Source of the DNA: Stenotrophomonas acidaminiphila
Lineage (GTDB): Bacteria > Pseudomonadota > Gammaproteobacteria > Xanthomonadales > Xanthomonadaceae
DNA length: 64,000 nucleotides
Direction: 5' to 3'
Assembly: GCA_002951995.1 (NCBI GenBank)
Contig: CP019797.1
Span: 2,588,501 to 2,652,500, forward strand
Part shown: in pieces, positions 1 to 10,334 of the stretch
How positions within the stretch are numbered: position 1 is the stretch's first letter
Layout of the letters: each line of letters opens with the position of its first letter
Notes under the pieces: model-generated
Told to the model about the DNA's origin: nothing
What the model saw: the letters and a program-made list of their open reading frames with translations, nothing else
Database searches by the model: none
Position numbers and translations under genes: made by a program

Positions 1-102
1 CCGCGACATCATCTCGGCGACGGTGGCATTGGGCAGCAGCACGCGCTCGGCGCCGGCCTGGATCAGGACGCCACGGACTTCATCGTTGCTTGCATAACTC
101 AT
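1..102 (-). CDS. CheW-like chemotaxis adaptor, N-terminal fragment
   Basis: The first 34 codons of a minus-strand gene are present; the rest lies beyond the left edge. The start is the ATG at 102-100 and the peptide runs MSYASNDEVRGVLIQ, with a hydrophobic beta-strand pattern typical of the beginning of a CheW domain. It lies 25 bp downstream of the CheB-like gene, in the position where Xanthomonadaceae Pil-Chp operons end with a CheW/ChpC-like adaptor linking receptors to the ChpA kinase. The assignment rests mainly on position and this short N-terminus, so the family is an inference. Confidence 0.6.
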   Translation of the reverse strand, partial: MSYASNDEVRGVLIQAGAERVLLPNATVAEMMSR

Positions 103-127
103 GGTCGGTTCCTTGCTCGTGTGCGGC

Positions 128-1480
128 TCAGCCGTAGCTGCGCTGGACCAGCTCGCCAGCGAGGTATTCCGGCGGCCCGGCCGGATGCCCGGCCACGGCC
201 AGCTGGCTGGCGGCTTCGGGGTCATAGCAGCCATCGCCGCTCTGTCCGGCCACCCAGCCGCCGCGCTCGGCGAACGCCAGCGCATCAGGCACCAGCGACG
301 GATCGGCGCCGCTGAGCATGACCACCGCCGAACGTTCCACCGCCAATGCCTGCAGCACCGGCGCGGTGTCGTCGGCGAAGCGCAGGCCGCCGGCCTGCGA
401 CGCCACCCCGACACCGTCCTGCAGCACGTAGACATTGCCGCCTTCCAGCGCCTGCCCGGCCTCGGCCAGGGCGACCGGCAGCACGGCAACACGCGACATC
501 TGCTTGACCAGGTTGGCATAGCGGCCGCCGTCCAGGCGCATCTGCACCAGCACCGGCAGCGGGAAATCCTCAGGCAGCGCGCTCAGCAGGCGACGCACCG
601 CATCCGGGCCGCCGATGCCGGCCAGCAGCAGCACCGCGCCCTGGGCGGCGGCCTCCGCATCCGATTCCAGTGCGACCAGCGAGAACCCACCGGTGTCGAT
701 GGCGTCGGCGGCGTCGGCCGGTGCCTGCGCCACCTCGCCGGCCGACGCGGGCGCCGCGGCGGGCGCGACATAGGCGTCGTCGTCGAGCAGCGACCAGCTG
801 TGGAAACTGCCCGGCAGCGACGGCGCACCGGCCGCGAGCGGCGCCTGGGCGTCGGCCGGTGGCGGCAGTTCGGGCGGCACGGCCGGCGCGGGGGCGGGTT
901 CGGCCCTGGCGGGCGCCATGGCCATCAACTCCTCGAAGCTCAGCACTTCGGGCCGGTCGTGACCGGCTGGCGGCGGCGCATAGAGCGTGTCGACCGGCAC
1001 CTCGTCCAGGTGCTGCGCGGCCTCCTCGACATGGAACTGCAGCGGCGCATCGGCATGGCGCTCGGCCGGGCGCTCGGGCATGCCCGGCTCCGGCAGGGTC
1101 AACGCGTCCTCTTCCTGGCCGGGCGGCAGCACCTGGTCATGGCCGTGCAGCTTGGCGGCGAGATGGCGCGTCCAGCGCTGTGCGTCCCAGCCTTCGCGGC
1201 GCGCGGCCAGCTCGGCCTCCTCGAACATCAGCTCCAGCTGCGGCCCTTCCAGGGCCGGGGCCAGCCGTTCCAGCGCGTCCTCCAGCGCCGGTTCCAGCGC
1301 CACCAGCACCATCGTCGGGCCCAGTGCCTGCAACACGGCCGGGTCCAACGCGCCCGGGTCTTCTTCCAGGACCAGCGCGCCACCGGCGGCGAGCACCGCC
1401 TCGCGCAGGCGCTCGCGGGCGACGCCGGGGCGCGCCAGCAGCGCCACGGGCCGGGCGCTGGGACGGTCACTCGCGGACAC
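128..1480 (-). CDS. chpB: ChpB/CheB-like protein of the Pil-Chp system, catalytic residues lost
   Basis: About 450 residues. The N-terminal third (roughly 5-110) resembles a degenerate receiver domain; a proline/alanine-rich linker follows; the C-terminal 170 residues align by eye with the CheB methylesterase domain. The CheB nucleophile motif GxSTGG reads LAGIGG here (about residues 286-291), the QHM histidine motif reads QMR, and the TGMGNDG aspartate motif reads SGADPSL, so the whole Ser-His-Asp triad appears absent. A true CheB demethylates receptors such as PilJ; this copy is probably structural or regulatory. The start is taken as GTG at 1480, preceded by GGGGA and overlapping the chpA stop by 14 bp; an ATG at 1507 is in frame but lacks a ribosome site. 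Confidence 0.75.
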   Translation of the reverse strand: MSASDRPSARPVALLARPGVARERLREAVLAAGGALVLEEDPGALDPAVLQALGPTMVLVALEPALEDALERLAPALEGPQLELMFEEAELAARREGWDAQRWTRHLAAKLHGHDQVLPPGQEEDALTLPEPGMPERPAERHADAPLQFHVEEAAQHLDEVPVDTLYAPPPAGHDRPEVLSFEELMAMAPARAEPAPAPAVPPELPPPADAQAPLAAGAPSLPGSFHSWSLLDDDAYVAPAAAPASAGEVAQAPADAADAIDTGGFSLVALESDAEAAAQGAVLLLAGIGGPDAVRRLLSALPEDFPLPVLVQMRLDGGRYANLVKQMSRVAVLPVALAEAGQALEGGNVYVLQDGVGVASQAGGLRFADDTAPVLQALAVERSAVVMLSGADPSLVPDALAFAERGGWVAGQSGDGCYDPEAASQLAVAGHPAGPPEYLAGELVQRSYG

Positions 1481-4400
1481 GGGCGATCCCCAGCAGGTCA
1501 TAGACATTACGCATCAGATCCAGCTCCTGGTACGGCTTGCCGAGATAACGCTGCACGCCGATCTCGAATGCGCGCTGGCGGTGCTTGTCGCCGCTGCGCG
1601 AGGTGATCATCACGATCGGCACTTCCTTGTAACGCGGATCGGCGCGCATCGCGGTGGCCAGCTCGTAGCCGTCCATGCGCGGCATTTCGATGTCCAGCAG
1701 CATCAGGTCGGGCACCCGCTCCTCGAGCCGCTCCAGCGCCTCGACGCCATCGCGCGCCGCCACCACTTCGAAGTTGTGGCGTTCCAGCACGCGGCCGGTG
1801 ACCTTGCGCATGGTCAGCGAGTCGTCCACCACCATCACCAGCGGCACATGCCGCTGCTGGCCAACGGCCGCCACTTCCACCGGCTGCTGCGGCTGCGAAA
1901 GGTGGCGGCGCACCAGCGGCGCCACGTCCAGGATCACCACGACGTTGCCTTCGCCGGTGATGGTGGCGCCGTAGATGCCCGGTACCGAGGCGATCTGCAG
2001 GCCGACCGGCTTGACCACGATTTCGCGGTTGCCCAGCACCTGGTCGATCGCCACCGCGGCGCGCAGGTCGCCGGCGCGCACCAGCAGCAGCGGGATCTGC
2101 GGCTGGCCCTCGGCCTTGGCCGCGGCCTGCCCGACCAGCGTGCCCAGGTCGTGCAGCGCGAAGTCCTCGCCGTTGTAGTGGTAACCGCCCTGGCCGGACT
2201 CGAAACGCTCGCGGGCGATGCGGCCGATGCCGCTGACCGATGCCACCGGCACCGCGAAGGTGGTCTCGCCGATGCGCACGAACACCGCCTGGGTGACGGC
2301 CAGCGTCTGCGGCAGGCGCAGGGTGAAGGTGACGCCCTGGCCGCGCACCGAGTGGATGTCCACCGAGCCGCCGAGCTGGCGCACTTCGTTGCGCACCACG
2401 TCCATGCCCACGCCGCGGCCGGCGAGCTGGCTGACCTGCTCGCTGGTGCTGAAACCGGACGCGAAGATCAGGTTGTCCAGGCGCGCATCGTCCAACTGTT
2501 CGCCCGGCTGGATCAAACCGCGCTGCTCGCCGCGGCGGCGGATCGCCTCGCGATCGAGACCGGCGCCGTCGTCGGCCACTTCCAGCACGATTTCCGAGCC
2601 TTCGCGGCGCAGGCGCAGGGTGATCGCGCCCTCCTCCGGCTTGCCGGCGGCCAGGCGCTGCGCCGGCGTCTCCAGGCCATGGGCCACGGAGTTGCGCAGC
2701 ATGTGCTCCAGCGGCGCGACCATGCGATCGAGCACGTTGCGGTCGAGTTCGCCGTGGGTGCCTTCCAGGTTCAGGTGCACCTGCTTGCCCAGTTCCTGCG
2801 CGGCCTGGCGTACCACGCGGCGCAGGCGCGGCACCAGGCCGTCGAACGGCACCATGCGCGCACGCATCAGCCCGTCCTGCAGTTCGGAACTGACCCGCGA
2901 CTGCTGCTGCAGCAGGGCGTCGTAATTGCGCGACAGGTCGTCGAGCACGCCCTGCAGGCCGCCCAGGTCGGCCGCCGATTCGTTCAGGGCGCGGCTGAGC
3001 TGCTGCAGGGTCGAGAAGCGGTCCAGCTCCAGCGGATCGAATGCCTGGTCGGCCTGCTCCTGCTCGCGGCGGTAGCGGGCGACGATCTGCGCCTCGGTTT
3101 CCAGGTCCAGGCGGCGCAGCTGGTCGCGCAGACGGGCGTTGGTGCGGTCCAGCTCGGCCATGGCGCTGCGGAACGCGCCCAGCTGCTGTTCCAGGCGCGA
3201 GCGGTAGATCGCGACTTCACCGGCATGGTTGACCAGGCGGTCGAGCAGGTCGGCGCGGACGCGCACCTGCTCCTGGGTACGGGTCGTGCCTTCCTCGTCG
3301 ACGGCCTGGGCCTCGACCACCGGCGGCGACAACGGCTCGCTGGCGATGGCCGCGGCAGCCACCGGCTGCGGTTCGACCGCGGTCGCCGGCGCTGCAACGG
3401 CGTCGGCGCCGACTTCGATGTCGACTCCGGTGACGGCTTCAATTCCGGCAACGGCTTGGCTGTCCGGCGCCACAACGCCTGCGGCATCGGCCGGCGACGG
3501 CGCTGCCGGATCGGCGGCGGCGCCCGCCGCCTGCCATTCCGGTTCGGCCGCTGCGTCCAGCACCTCGACGGTGGTCGCTGCCGCGGCCTGCGGCGACGGC
3601 GGCACGGCGTCCACCGGCACGGCCGCTTCCAGCGCTTCGCCACCACCGGCCGTACGCAGCTCGAACGCCTCGATGAGGTCGACCGGCATCTGCACCGCGC
3701 GGTGCGCACCGGTACGGATCAGCAACTGGTGCAGGCGGTCGAAACCCCGTTCGAGCAGCTGCACGTCGCCACGGCCGATCTCGGTGCGGCTGGCCGCCAC
3801 CGCTTCCAGCAGCGACTCGATGGCGTGGCCGAGATCGCCGATGGCGTTGATGCCGGCCATGCGCGCGCCGCCCTTGAGCGTATGCAGGTCGCGCTGCAGC
3901 CCGGCCAGCAGCTCGCGGTCTTCCGGCGCCGAGCGCAGCTCGCTGATCAGACGATCGCAATGGTCGAGCAGGTCCTTGCCTTCCTCGACGAAGATATCGA
4001 CCAGTTCGCGGTCGAGATCTTCGAAATCGAGCGGGCCGGCATCGAACGCAGCCGCTTCGGCGGCGACAGCCGGCGCCTCGGCCTCATGCAGCGACGGGGT
4101 CGGCGACGCGGGCTCGACGCGGGCGTCGCTCCCGGCTTCGGCTTCGGCTTCGGCTTCGGCTTCGGCGTCGGCTTCGGCTTCGGCTTCGGCGTCGGCGTCG
4201 TGGATGTCGTGGCGCTCGCCTTCAACTCGCGCTTCGGCTTCGGCTTCAACGTCGGCTCCGGCTTCAACGTCGGCTCCGGCTTCAACGTCGGCTTCGGCTT
4301 CAACGTCGGCTCCGGCTTCGATGCCGGTTTCGGTTTCGGTTTCGGCTTCGGTTTCAGCCTCTACTTCCGCTTCGATGCCGGCTTCAGCTTCGGCTTCTGC

Positions 4401-4976
4401 TTCAATGTCGGCTTCCGCTTCGTTGCCGGCGACGGCCTGGAGCTGGACTGCGCTTTCGGCTTCGCTGCCGGCTTCCGCGCCGCTGTGAACGCTGGCCTCG
4501 GCGTTGCTATCGGCGTCGGTACCCGCCTGGATCCCGAACCGGGCATCCAGCGCCGCGTCGTCGGTGGCGGCCTGGTCCTGGCCGGACGCCGGCGCCAGCG
4601 GCGCGACCTCCAGCGACGGCGGCAGGCCGCCCATGGCTTCATCGGTCGCGGTCGTCGCCACGGCATCGGTCACGGCCTGCGCGTCGTCGTGGCCTGCTTC
4701 GCCCTGCGGCACGGTATCGTCGACCGCCGACGGTGCGGCGTCCACGAACTGGATGCCAGCATCGGCCGCGATGGCATCGCGCTCCCCGGCCTGGCGCGGC
4801 ATGTCCGCGTCGGCCGGCATCGCATCCTGCGCCTGCGCCAAGCCGCTGGCCGATGCGAGCGCCTGCCCGGCGTCATGCGGCAGCGCAGCGCCGGCGTCGA
4901 CGTCAGCCACCGTGTCCTGCAGCGCGCCGGCGCTTTCCAGCCCGGCGTCGGTCGCAGCGGCGAGCGCAGCCTCCAC
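1467..4976 (-). CDS. chpA: ChpA/PilL chemosensory hybrid kinase, C-terminal part (after a frameshift)
   Basis: This frame carries the catalytic half of a very large CheA-type kinase that controls type IV pilus twitching. From the in-frame ATG at 4976, in order: a Glu/Ala-rich repetitive linker (about 180-300), an Hpt domain with [11 protein letters not shown] (His near 365), a dimerization helix region, an HATPase domain with [19 protein letters not shown] and [13 protein letters not shown], a CheW-like regulatory domain, and a C-terminal receiver with VMVVDDS and [11 protein letters not shown]. The upstream part of the same protein is in another frame (4903-8148). Homologous sequence continues in this frame upstream of 4976 (ALQVFEWLEDD), so 4976 is not a natural start. 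The intact gene would span 1467-8148, about 2,227 residues, close to the usual size of ChpA in this family. Confidence 0.85.
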   Translation of the reverse strand: MEAALAAATDAGLESAGALQDTVADVDAGAALPHDAGQALASASGLAQAQDAMPADADMPRQAGERDAIAADAGIQFVDAAPSAVDDTVPQGEAGHDDAQAVTDAVATTATDEAMGGLPPSLEVAPLAPASGQDQAATDDAALDARFGIQAGTDADSNAEASVHSGAEAGSEAESAVQLQAVAGNEAEADIEAEAEAEAGIEAEVEAETEAETETETGIEAGADVEAEADVEAGADVEAGADVEAEAEARVEGERHDIHDADAEAEAEADAEAEAEAEAEAGSDARVEPASPTPSLHEAEAPAVAAEAAAFDAGPLDFEDLDRELVDIFVEEGKDLLDHCDRLISELRSAPEDRELLAGLQRDLHTLKGGARMAGINAIGDLGHAIESLLEAVAASRTEIGRGDVQLLERGFDRLHQLLIRTGAHRAVQMPVDLIEAFELRTAGGGEALEAAVPVDAVPPSPQAAAATTVEVLDAAAEPEWQAAGAAADPAAPSPADAAGVVAPDSQAVAGIEAVTGVDIEVGADAVAAPATAVEPQPVAAAAIASEPLSPPVVEAQAVDEEGTTRTQEQVRVRADLLDRLVNHAGEVAIYRSRLEQQLGAFRSAMAELDRTNARLRDQLRRLDLETEAQIVARYRREQEQADQAFDPLELDRFSTLQQLSRALNESAADLGGLQGVLDDLSRNYDALLQQQSRVSSELQDGLMRARMVPFDGLVPRLRRVVRQAAQELGKQVHLNLEGTHGELDRNVLDRMVAPLEHMLRNSVAHGLETPAQRLAAGKPEEGAITLRLRREGSEIVLEVADDGAGLDREAIRRRGEQRGLIQPGEQLDDARLDNLIFASGFSTSEQVSQLAGRGVGMDVVRNEVRQLGGSVDIHSVRGQGVTFTLRLPQTLAVTQAVFVRIGETTFAVPVASVSGIGRIARERFESGQGGYHYNGEDFALHDLGTLVGQAAAKAEGQPQIPLLLVRAGDLRAAVAIDQVLGNREIVVKPVGLQIASVPGIYGATITGEGNVVVILDVAPLVRRHLSQPQQPVEVAAVGQQRHVPLVMVVDDSLTMRKVTGRVLERHNFEVVAARDGVEALERLEERVPDLMLLDIEMPRMDGYELATAMRADPRYKEVPIVMITSRSGDKHRQRAFEIGVQRYLGKPYQELDLMRNVYDLLGIARVRE
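4134..4425. repeat. In-frame hexanucleotide repeat encoding a Glu/Ala linker in ChpA
   Basis: GCTTCG and near-copies (GCGTCG, GTTTCG, GCTTCA) are repeated for about 290 bp, with an embedded 18-bp unit containing TCAACGTCGGCTCCGG. On the minus strand it encodes runs of Glu-Ala, Glu-Thr, Asp-Ala and GADVEA units. The tract lies between the phosphotransfer domains of ChpA. A change of whole hexamers would keep the frame and alter only linker length, so the tract is likely variable between strains. It is also a place where assembly could go wrong. Confidence 0.85.
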
Positions 4977-7900
4977 GTCGCCCGTGTCCGCATCGTCCTC
5001 CAGCCACTCGAAGACCTGCAGCGCATCCGTCTCCTCCGCCGCGGGGCGGGCACGGACGCATCCTCTCTGGCGGCGGCGTCATGCGCGGGACATCCGCGAA
5101 CGACGCTTCCAGCAGCGCCGGGTCGAAGTAGGCGGAAAGATCGCCGATGCCGGCCAGTTCCTGCTCCACCGGCAGCGGCGCCGGTGCGGACGCGGCGGGC
5201 ACCGTGGCCGCCGACGGCATGGCATCGGCCTCCTCGTCCAGCTCCTCGTGCACCTGCGGCGGCCACTGCGCCTCGGGCAGGGCGTCGGCCAGTTCGCGCA
5301 GGCGCGCGGCCAGCGGCGCGAACGACGGGATCAGCGGCGACGGTGCCTGCAGCGCGGTGATGGTGGTGGCCACGGCGGTGGCGGCCTCGCCCAGCGCGGC
5401 GACGCCCGCGGCGCTGGGCACCACGGCATTGGCCAGCGAGCGCTTGACGAACGATTCGACCGGCGTGGTGACCGCGGTGATCTCCGGCACCTCGGTCATG
5501 GCGAAGGCACCGCTCATGGTGTGCACGGCGCGCAGCAACTGCTCGCTCACCGGCTGCGGCTGCGACTGCGACTGCGCCAGCCACGCCTGGACGGTGGCCA
5601 GGTGCTGGCCCACTTCGGCTTCGAGGATCTCGCGCAGCACGCTGTCCACCGATGCCGGGGTACCGGCCGCGGCCGCGGCGGCCGGCGCGGCCGCGGCGGT
5701 GGCCGGCGCGGCGGACGCACCGGGAACATGGAACGCTTCCTCGCCCGCGGCCACGCGGTCGGCGATGTCCTGCATGCCGGCCACGTCGGCATGGATGCGA
5801 CCGTTGCCGCGCAGGGCGGCGTTGAACTGCGGCAGCACGTCGTAGGCCTGGCTGACCAGGGTAACCACCGCCGGGCTGACCGGGCGGCTGCCATCGAGCA
5901 CGCGGTTGAGCATGCTCTCGATCTTCCAGCTGAACTCGCCCAGGGTGCGTGCGCCGACCAGGCGGCCACTGCCCTTGAGGGTGTGGAACACGCGCCGCAC
6001 CGGGCGCAGGCGCTCCATGCTCTCGGGCGCGGCGCGCCACGCCGGCAGCAGCCGGCCCAGGTTCTGCAGCTCTTCGTCGAACTCCTCGATGAACACCTCG
6101 CGGATGTCCTGGTCGATCTGCTCGGCGTCGTTGTCGAAGCCGCCATCCACGCCTTCGCCGGCATCGGCCGCGAGCGGCACCACCGGCGCGTCCAGCAGCG
6201 GCGCCGACGCCACATCGGCCTCGGCGGCCTCGGCAGCGAGCGGATCGAAGGACGCGGCGGCCTTGTCCAGCTCGGCCAGGAATGCGGCGATCTCGTGGTC
6301 CGGGGCCGGCGTTCCACCGGCCGCAGCGGCGGCGGTATCGGCTTCGTCCCCGGCGGCCGGCGCGGGTGCGGCGGTGTCGCCGTCGGCGAAGCCGAACGAC
6401 GACGCGTCGAACGACAGCGGCGCCGCGGACGGATCCGGCATGGCCTCGTCCGCCGTCCACGCGGCGGCATCGCCCAGCTCGCCAGCGGCGACGCCCGGCG
6501 CAGCGGCATCCGTGGTAACTGCGTCGCTGGCGTCATCGGCAGCGAACGGCTCCAGCGCCAGCTCGGTGTCGGCAGAAAGATCCAGCGGCGCGACGCTCAA
6601 ATCCGCCTCGGCCGCAGCCGGCAGCCCTTCGGCGGCCACCGGATCGAACGCCCCGAAGCCGTCGCCGGCGTCCCACGACGGCAGCGGCGGCGGTTCCGCG
6701 ACCGGCGCGGTCGACGGCGGCGGCGCATGGATGGCATCACCGAACACCAGGGGCGTGGCGGCGGTTGCGGGCGCCGGTGCGGGCGCCTGCACGGGTGCCT
6801 GCGGCACCTCGACCGGCGGCGGCGCGGCGGCAGCGGGCGCCGCCTCCGCCGCTTCCGGGAAATCGATGGCGAACGCCGGGGCGGCGTCCTCCTGCCGGCC
6901 CGCGGCGGGTACCGGCCAGTAGCGCAGCGCCTCCAGGCTGCTGCGGGTGATGTCCAAGATCTCCTCGCGGCCGGGACGCCGCTCGCGCAGCGCCTCCAGG
7001 TAGTACTCGAGGCTGGCCATGGCGTCGGCCAGCGTGTCCAGCTGGCGCCCGCCGGGGATGCGCTTGCGCCCGATCAGCTCCACGCCGATGTACTGGCGGA
7101 TGCCGTTCATGTAGTCCGCCGGCACCCGCAGGTCGAGCATGCGCAGCGCGCCGGACACCTCGTCGAGCAGGCGCGGCACGTCCTGCAGGCGCGCGTGGTC
7201 CCAGTTGGTCTCGATGAAGGCGACGAACGCCTCGCGCGCGGCGGCGAAATTGGCGATGGCTTCATGCGCCAGCACTTCGACCGTGCGCCGGGTCTCCACC
7301 GCGGCCGGATCCTCGTCGCCTTCCAGCGCGGCGCCAAGGTAGGCGACCTGGTCGTCCAGCGAGGCATCGACGTAGAGCAGCGCCCCGGCGATGTCCAGCA
7401 GCAGGTTGTCGTCGATGGGACGGCTGCCTTCCACCACCTCGCGCAGCGCGTCGCGCTGCTGCGCGACCACGCCGCGGGCCACGCCCAGCCCCATCACGCC
7501 CAGGGTGTCGGACACCGCGCCCAGCTCGTTGACCTGGGTCTGCAGGTCGGCGGTCGCCCCGCCGGTGCGCACGTGCAGGTCCAGTGCGTCCTTGATCCGC
7601 AGCAGTTCTTCCTTGACCGCGTTGCCGACCGTGTCCAGCAGCTCGCGGTTGCGCCCCTGCAGGCTGCCGCGCGCGTGTTCCAGTTCGGCCTCGCTGGCCT
7701 TGCCCGCTTCCGGATCAAACGCCAGCAGCACGCCTTCGTTGATGCCCTCGGCGGCACGCGCGGCGCGGATCTCGTTGAGCAGCGGCAACAGCACGATCGG
7801 GATGTCGCGATGGCCGTTCTGCAGGCGCTCCAGGTAGTCGGGCAGCAGCACGGTGCCGCGCATCAGGGTGGCGCAGGCCTCGTCGCGGTCCGGCACGGCG

Positions 7901-8148
7901 CCCTCGCGCACGGCGTCGGCCAGCAGCTCCAGCTCCTCGGCCACCATCGCCGGGGCATACAGCTCGACCATCCGCAGCGTGCCCTGCACCTGGTGCAGGT
8001 AGCCGGCGCAGAAGCGCATGCGGCTGGCATCGGCCGGGTCCTCGACGAAGTATTCGATCTCGCTGCGCGCCTGGCGCAGGGTCTCGTCCAGCTCCGGCTT
8101 GACCCAGCCCAGCGCCGCGTGGCTCATCGCATCGCGCAAGGTACTCAT
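4903..8148 (-). CDS. chpA: ChpA/PilL chemosensory hybrid kinase, N-terminal part (before a frameshift)
   Basis: The natural start is the ATG at 8148 (MSTLRDAMSH), with GGGAGAG five bases upstream; an upstream in-frame ATG at 8214 has no such site. The N-terminal 500 residues are helical and Hpt-like (WVKPELDETLRQ, CAGYLHQVQGTLRM). Two clear phosphotransfer motifs follow: FHTLKGSGRLVGA (His near 722) and AVHTMSGAFAM (His near 876). Between them lie Ala/Pro/Asp-rich linkers. The last 30 or so residues (after PRMTPPPER) are Arg/Cys/Gly-rich and clearly out of frame. The reading frame moves by one base relative to the downstream half, which could come from one inserted base or two deleted bases between about 5030 and 5085. 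Together the halves form one chpA locus. Confidence 0.85.
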   Translation of the reverse strand: MSTLRDAMSHAALGWVKPELDETLRQARSEIEYFVEDPADASRMRFCAGYLHQVQGTLRMVELYAPAMVAEELELLADAVREGAVPDRDEACATLMRGTVLLPDYLERLQNGHRDIPIVLLPLLNEIRAARAAEGINEGVLLAFDPEAGKASEAELEHARGSLQGRNRELLDTVGNAVKEELLRIKDALDLHVRTGGATADLQTQVNELGAVSDTLGVMGLGVARGVVAQQRDALREVVEGSRPIDDNLLLDIAGALLYVDASLDDQVAYLGAALEGDEDPAAVETRRTVEVLAHEAIANFAAAREAFVAFIETNWDHARLQDVPRLLDEVSGALRMLDLRVPADYMNGIRQYIGVELIGRKRIPGGRQLDTLADAMASLEYYLEALRERRPGREEILDITRSSLEALRYWPVPAAGRQEDAAPAFAIDFPEAAEAAPAAAAPPPVEVPQAPVQAPAPAPATAATPLVFGDAIHAPPPSTAPVAEPPPLPSWDAGDGFGAFDPVAAEGLPAAAEADLSVAPLDLSADTELALEPFAADDASDAVTTDAAAPGVAAGELGDAAAWTADEAMPDPSAAPLSFDASSFGFADGDTAAPAPAAGDEADTAAAAAGGTPAPDHEIAAFLAELDKAAASFDPLAAEAAEADVASAPLLDAPVVPLAADAGEGVDGGFDNDAEQIDQDIREVFIEEFDEELQNLGRLLPAWRAAPESMERLRPVRRVFHTLKGSGRLVGARTLGEFSWKIESMLNRVLDGSRPVSPAVVTLVSQAYDVLPQFNAALRGNGRIHADVAGMQDIADRVAAGEEAFHVPGASAAPATAAAAPAAAAAAGTPASVDSVLREILEAEVGQHLATVQAWLAQSQSQPQPVSEQLLRAVHTMSGAFAMTEVPEITAVTTPVESFVKRSLANAVVPSAAGVAALGEAATAVATTITALQAPSPLIPSFAPLAARLRELADALPEAQWPPQVHEELDEEADAMPSAATVPAASAPAPLPVEQELAGIGDLSAYFDPALLEASFADVPRMTPPPERMRPCPPRGGGDGCAAGLRVAGGRCGHGRRGGCARRCDRRRAGKRRRAAGHGG

Positions 8149-8256
8149 CGCACTCTCCCGTGCAGCATCGTTCGCTTGCCGTCCGGGCGGCCCTGTTGTG
8201 CGGTATGACGACACTTCATCTGCTGGTTCCTTTCCATCCCCGCCCGTTCAACCGGT

Positions 8257-10293
8257 TCAGGCCGGAAGCTTGAAGTCGGCCACCGAACGCCGCAGGTCCG
8301 CCGCCAGCTGGTTGAGCTGGCCCAGCGAATCGGCGGTCTGCCCGGCGCCCTGCGAGGTCTGGCCGGTGATCTGCCGGATCACGCCCATGGTCTGGGTGAT
8401 GTCGGTAGCGGCGGCGGCCTGCTGGTGGGCGGCAATGGAGATGTTCTTGATCAGGGTGTTGAGCGCGTTGGACACGCGTTCGATTTCGGTCAGCGCGGTA
8501 CCCGCGTCCTCGGCCAGGCGCGCGCCCGACACGACTTCGGCGGTGGTCTGTTCCATCGAGGTCACCGCTTCGTTGGTGTCGGCCTGAATGGCCTGCACCA
8601 GGCCCTCGATGCGCCGGGTCGCACCGGAGGTACGTTCCGCCAGTCGCTGCACTTCGTCGGCCACGACCGCGAAACCGCGGCCCGCCTCGCCGGCCGACGC
8701 CGCCTGCACGGCCGCGTTCAACGCCAGGATGTTGGTCTGCTCGGAAATGTCGTTGATCAGTTCCACGATCGAGCCGATCTCCTGCGACGACTCGCCCAGG
8801 CGCTTGATGCGCTTGGAGGTTTCCTGGATCTGGTCGCGGATCTGGTCCATGCCCTGGATCGTCTGGCGCACCACGCCGGCACCCTCGGTGGCGATGACCA
8901 CCGAGCGCTGCGCCACTTCGGCCGACTCGCTGGAGTTGCGCGACACCTGTTCGATGGACGAGGCGATTTCGCCGATGCGGTCCGAGGCGCTGGTGATCTC
9001 GTCGGCCTGGTGGCCGGCCGCCTCGGCCAGCTGCATGGCGGTGGCCTGGGTTTCCTGCGCCGACACCGCCACCTTGCTGGAGATGTCGTTGATGGTGGTC
9101 ACCAGGTGCCGCAGCTCGTCCACGGCGTAGTTGATCGCGTCGGCGATGGCGCCGGTCATGTCCTCGGTCACCGAGGCCTTCACCGTCAGGTCGCCTTCAC
9201 CCAGCGAGCTGATTTCGTCCAGCAGGCGCATGATCGCCTGCTGGTTGCGGCTGTTGAACTCCACCTGGGTCTGGTAGCGCAGTTCCTGCTCGCGCGAGCG
9301 GCTGCGCACCGTGCTCCACACGAAGCCGATGATCGACAGCACCGACAGCGCGCCGAACACCACGCTCCACCAGAAGTTCGGGAAGATGCGGGTGTCGCGG
9401 GTGGAGCCGAACGCGGAAAACGCGTCGAACAGCTTGCGGCTGTTGTCCAGCATGCGGTCCGAACCGCTGGCCAGCGCCGCGGCCGAGGACTGCGCGGCGA
9501 ACAGGTTGCGCGAGCTGGCCAGGATCGCGTCGGCGTCCTTCTTCATCTTGGTCCACTGGCTGGCCGACTGCTCCAGCGCCACCTGCGCGGCGGGGTTGCG
9601 CACCGCGGCGATGCCCAGCTCCTCGCTGCCGTTGCGCAGGCCTTCGAGCACCTGGGTGAACACGGTCATGTCGCGCGCCAGCGCGTCGCCGGCGCCGCTG
9701 GCGCCAGGGCCGCCGGCGCGGATTTCGGTGACGCGGCGGGCCATCGAGCCGACCACCACGACCTGCTGCAGGCCGTTGTAGATCTGGCTGGACTGGGCGC
9801 CACCGGCGGTCATCGCGCGCACCACTTCGTTCAGCTGCGCCTGCAGCTGCGGCACCGCGCCGACGAAGCTGTCGGCGTTGCCGGCCAGCGCCAGCACCGC
9901 GGGCTCGCTGGCCACGATCTGCTCGGCGTTCTTGGACAGCGGCTGCCAGGTCTCGACCAGCTGCCGCAGCGGCGTGGCCACGCCGGCCTCCTGGCCGAAC
10001 CGGCCCTGCAGCTCACCCACGGTGCGGTCGACCCGCGCGCGGGTGTCCTTGAACGCGGCGTAGGCCGCGCGGTTGCCGGCCACCGCCTCGCGGCCCTGGT
10101 TGGCCAGCTGCTGCGACAGCACCTGCAGGTCGGCCGCGCCGGTGCCCGCGCCGGCCAGGCGGCTGCCCTGCCAGGTCGCGACGCCGGTATTGGCGCCGAA
10201 CACGATCATCGACAGCACCAGCAGGCCCAACCAGAAATTGGTACTCACGTTGCCAAGCTTGCTGGTCTTGGCGGCGTCCGGAGCAGTACTCAT
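8257..10293 (-). CDS. pilJ: PilJ, methyl-accepting chemotaxis protein for twitching motility
   Basis: 678 residues. An N-terminal transmembrane helix (about 19-42, [14 protein letters not shown]), a periplasmic type IV pili methyl-accepting sensor region of about 280 residues, a second membrane helix ([19 protein letters not shown]), a HAMP-like segment and a C-terminal signalling hairpin with the diagnostic tip [20 protein letters not shown] and [17 protein letters not shown]. PilJ senses pilus-related surface or chemical cues and passes them through PilI/ChpC to ChpA. It lies between pilI and chpA in the expected order, with a 41-bp gap to pilI and 108 bp to the chpA start. Confidence 0.95.
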   Translation of the reverse strand: MSTAPDAAKTSKLGNVSTNFWLGLLVLSMIVFGANTGVATWQGSRLAGAGTGAADLQVLSQQLANQGREAVAGNRAAYAAFKDTRARVDRTVGELQGRFGQEAGVATPLRQLVETWQPLSKNAEQIVASEPAVLALAGNADSFVGAVPQLQAQLNEVVRAMTAGGAQSSQIYNGLQQVVVVGSMARRVTEIRAGGPGASGAGDALARDMTVFTQVLEGLRNGSEELGIAAVRNPAAQVALEQSASQWTKMKKDADAILASSRNLFAAQSSAAALASGSDRMLDNSRKLFDAFSAFGSTRDTRIFPNFWWSVVFGALSVLSIIGFVWSTVRSRSREQELRYQTQVEFNSRNQQAIMRLLDEISSLGEGDLTVKASVTEDMTGAIADAINYAVDELRHLVTTINDISSKVAVSAQETQATAMQLAEAAGHQADEITSASDRIGEIASSIEQVSRNSSESAEVAQRSVVIATEGAGVVRQTIQGMDQIRDQIQETSKRIKRLGESSQEIGSIVELINDISEQTNILALNAAVQAASAGEAGRGFAVVADEVQRLAERTSGATRRIEGLVQAIQADTNEAVTSMEQTTAEVVSGARLAEDAGTALTEIERVSNALNTLIKNISIAAHQQAAAATDITQTMGVIRQITGQTSQGAGQTADSLGQLNQLAADLRRSVADFKLPA

Positions 10294-10334
10294 GTTTCGA
10301 CCTCGGTATCCAATACGGAAAGGCGGGCCCGCAC

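Noticed and set aside
987..5360. Very long plus-strand open frame (1,457 codons) opposite chpB and chpA
   Set aside because: It is antisense to a well-supported chemosensory gene, has His/Arg/Ala-rich shadow composition, and exists because GC-rich DNA lacks stops. The same applies to plus-strand frames at 4504-8208 and 8425-10443.
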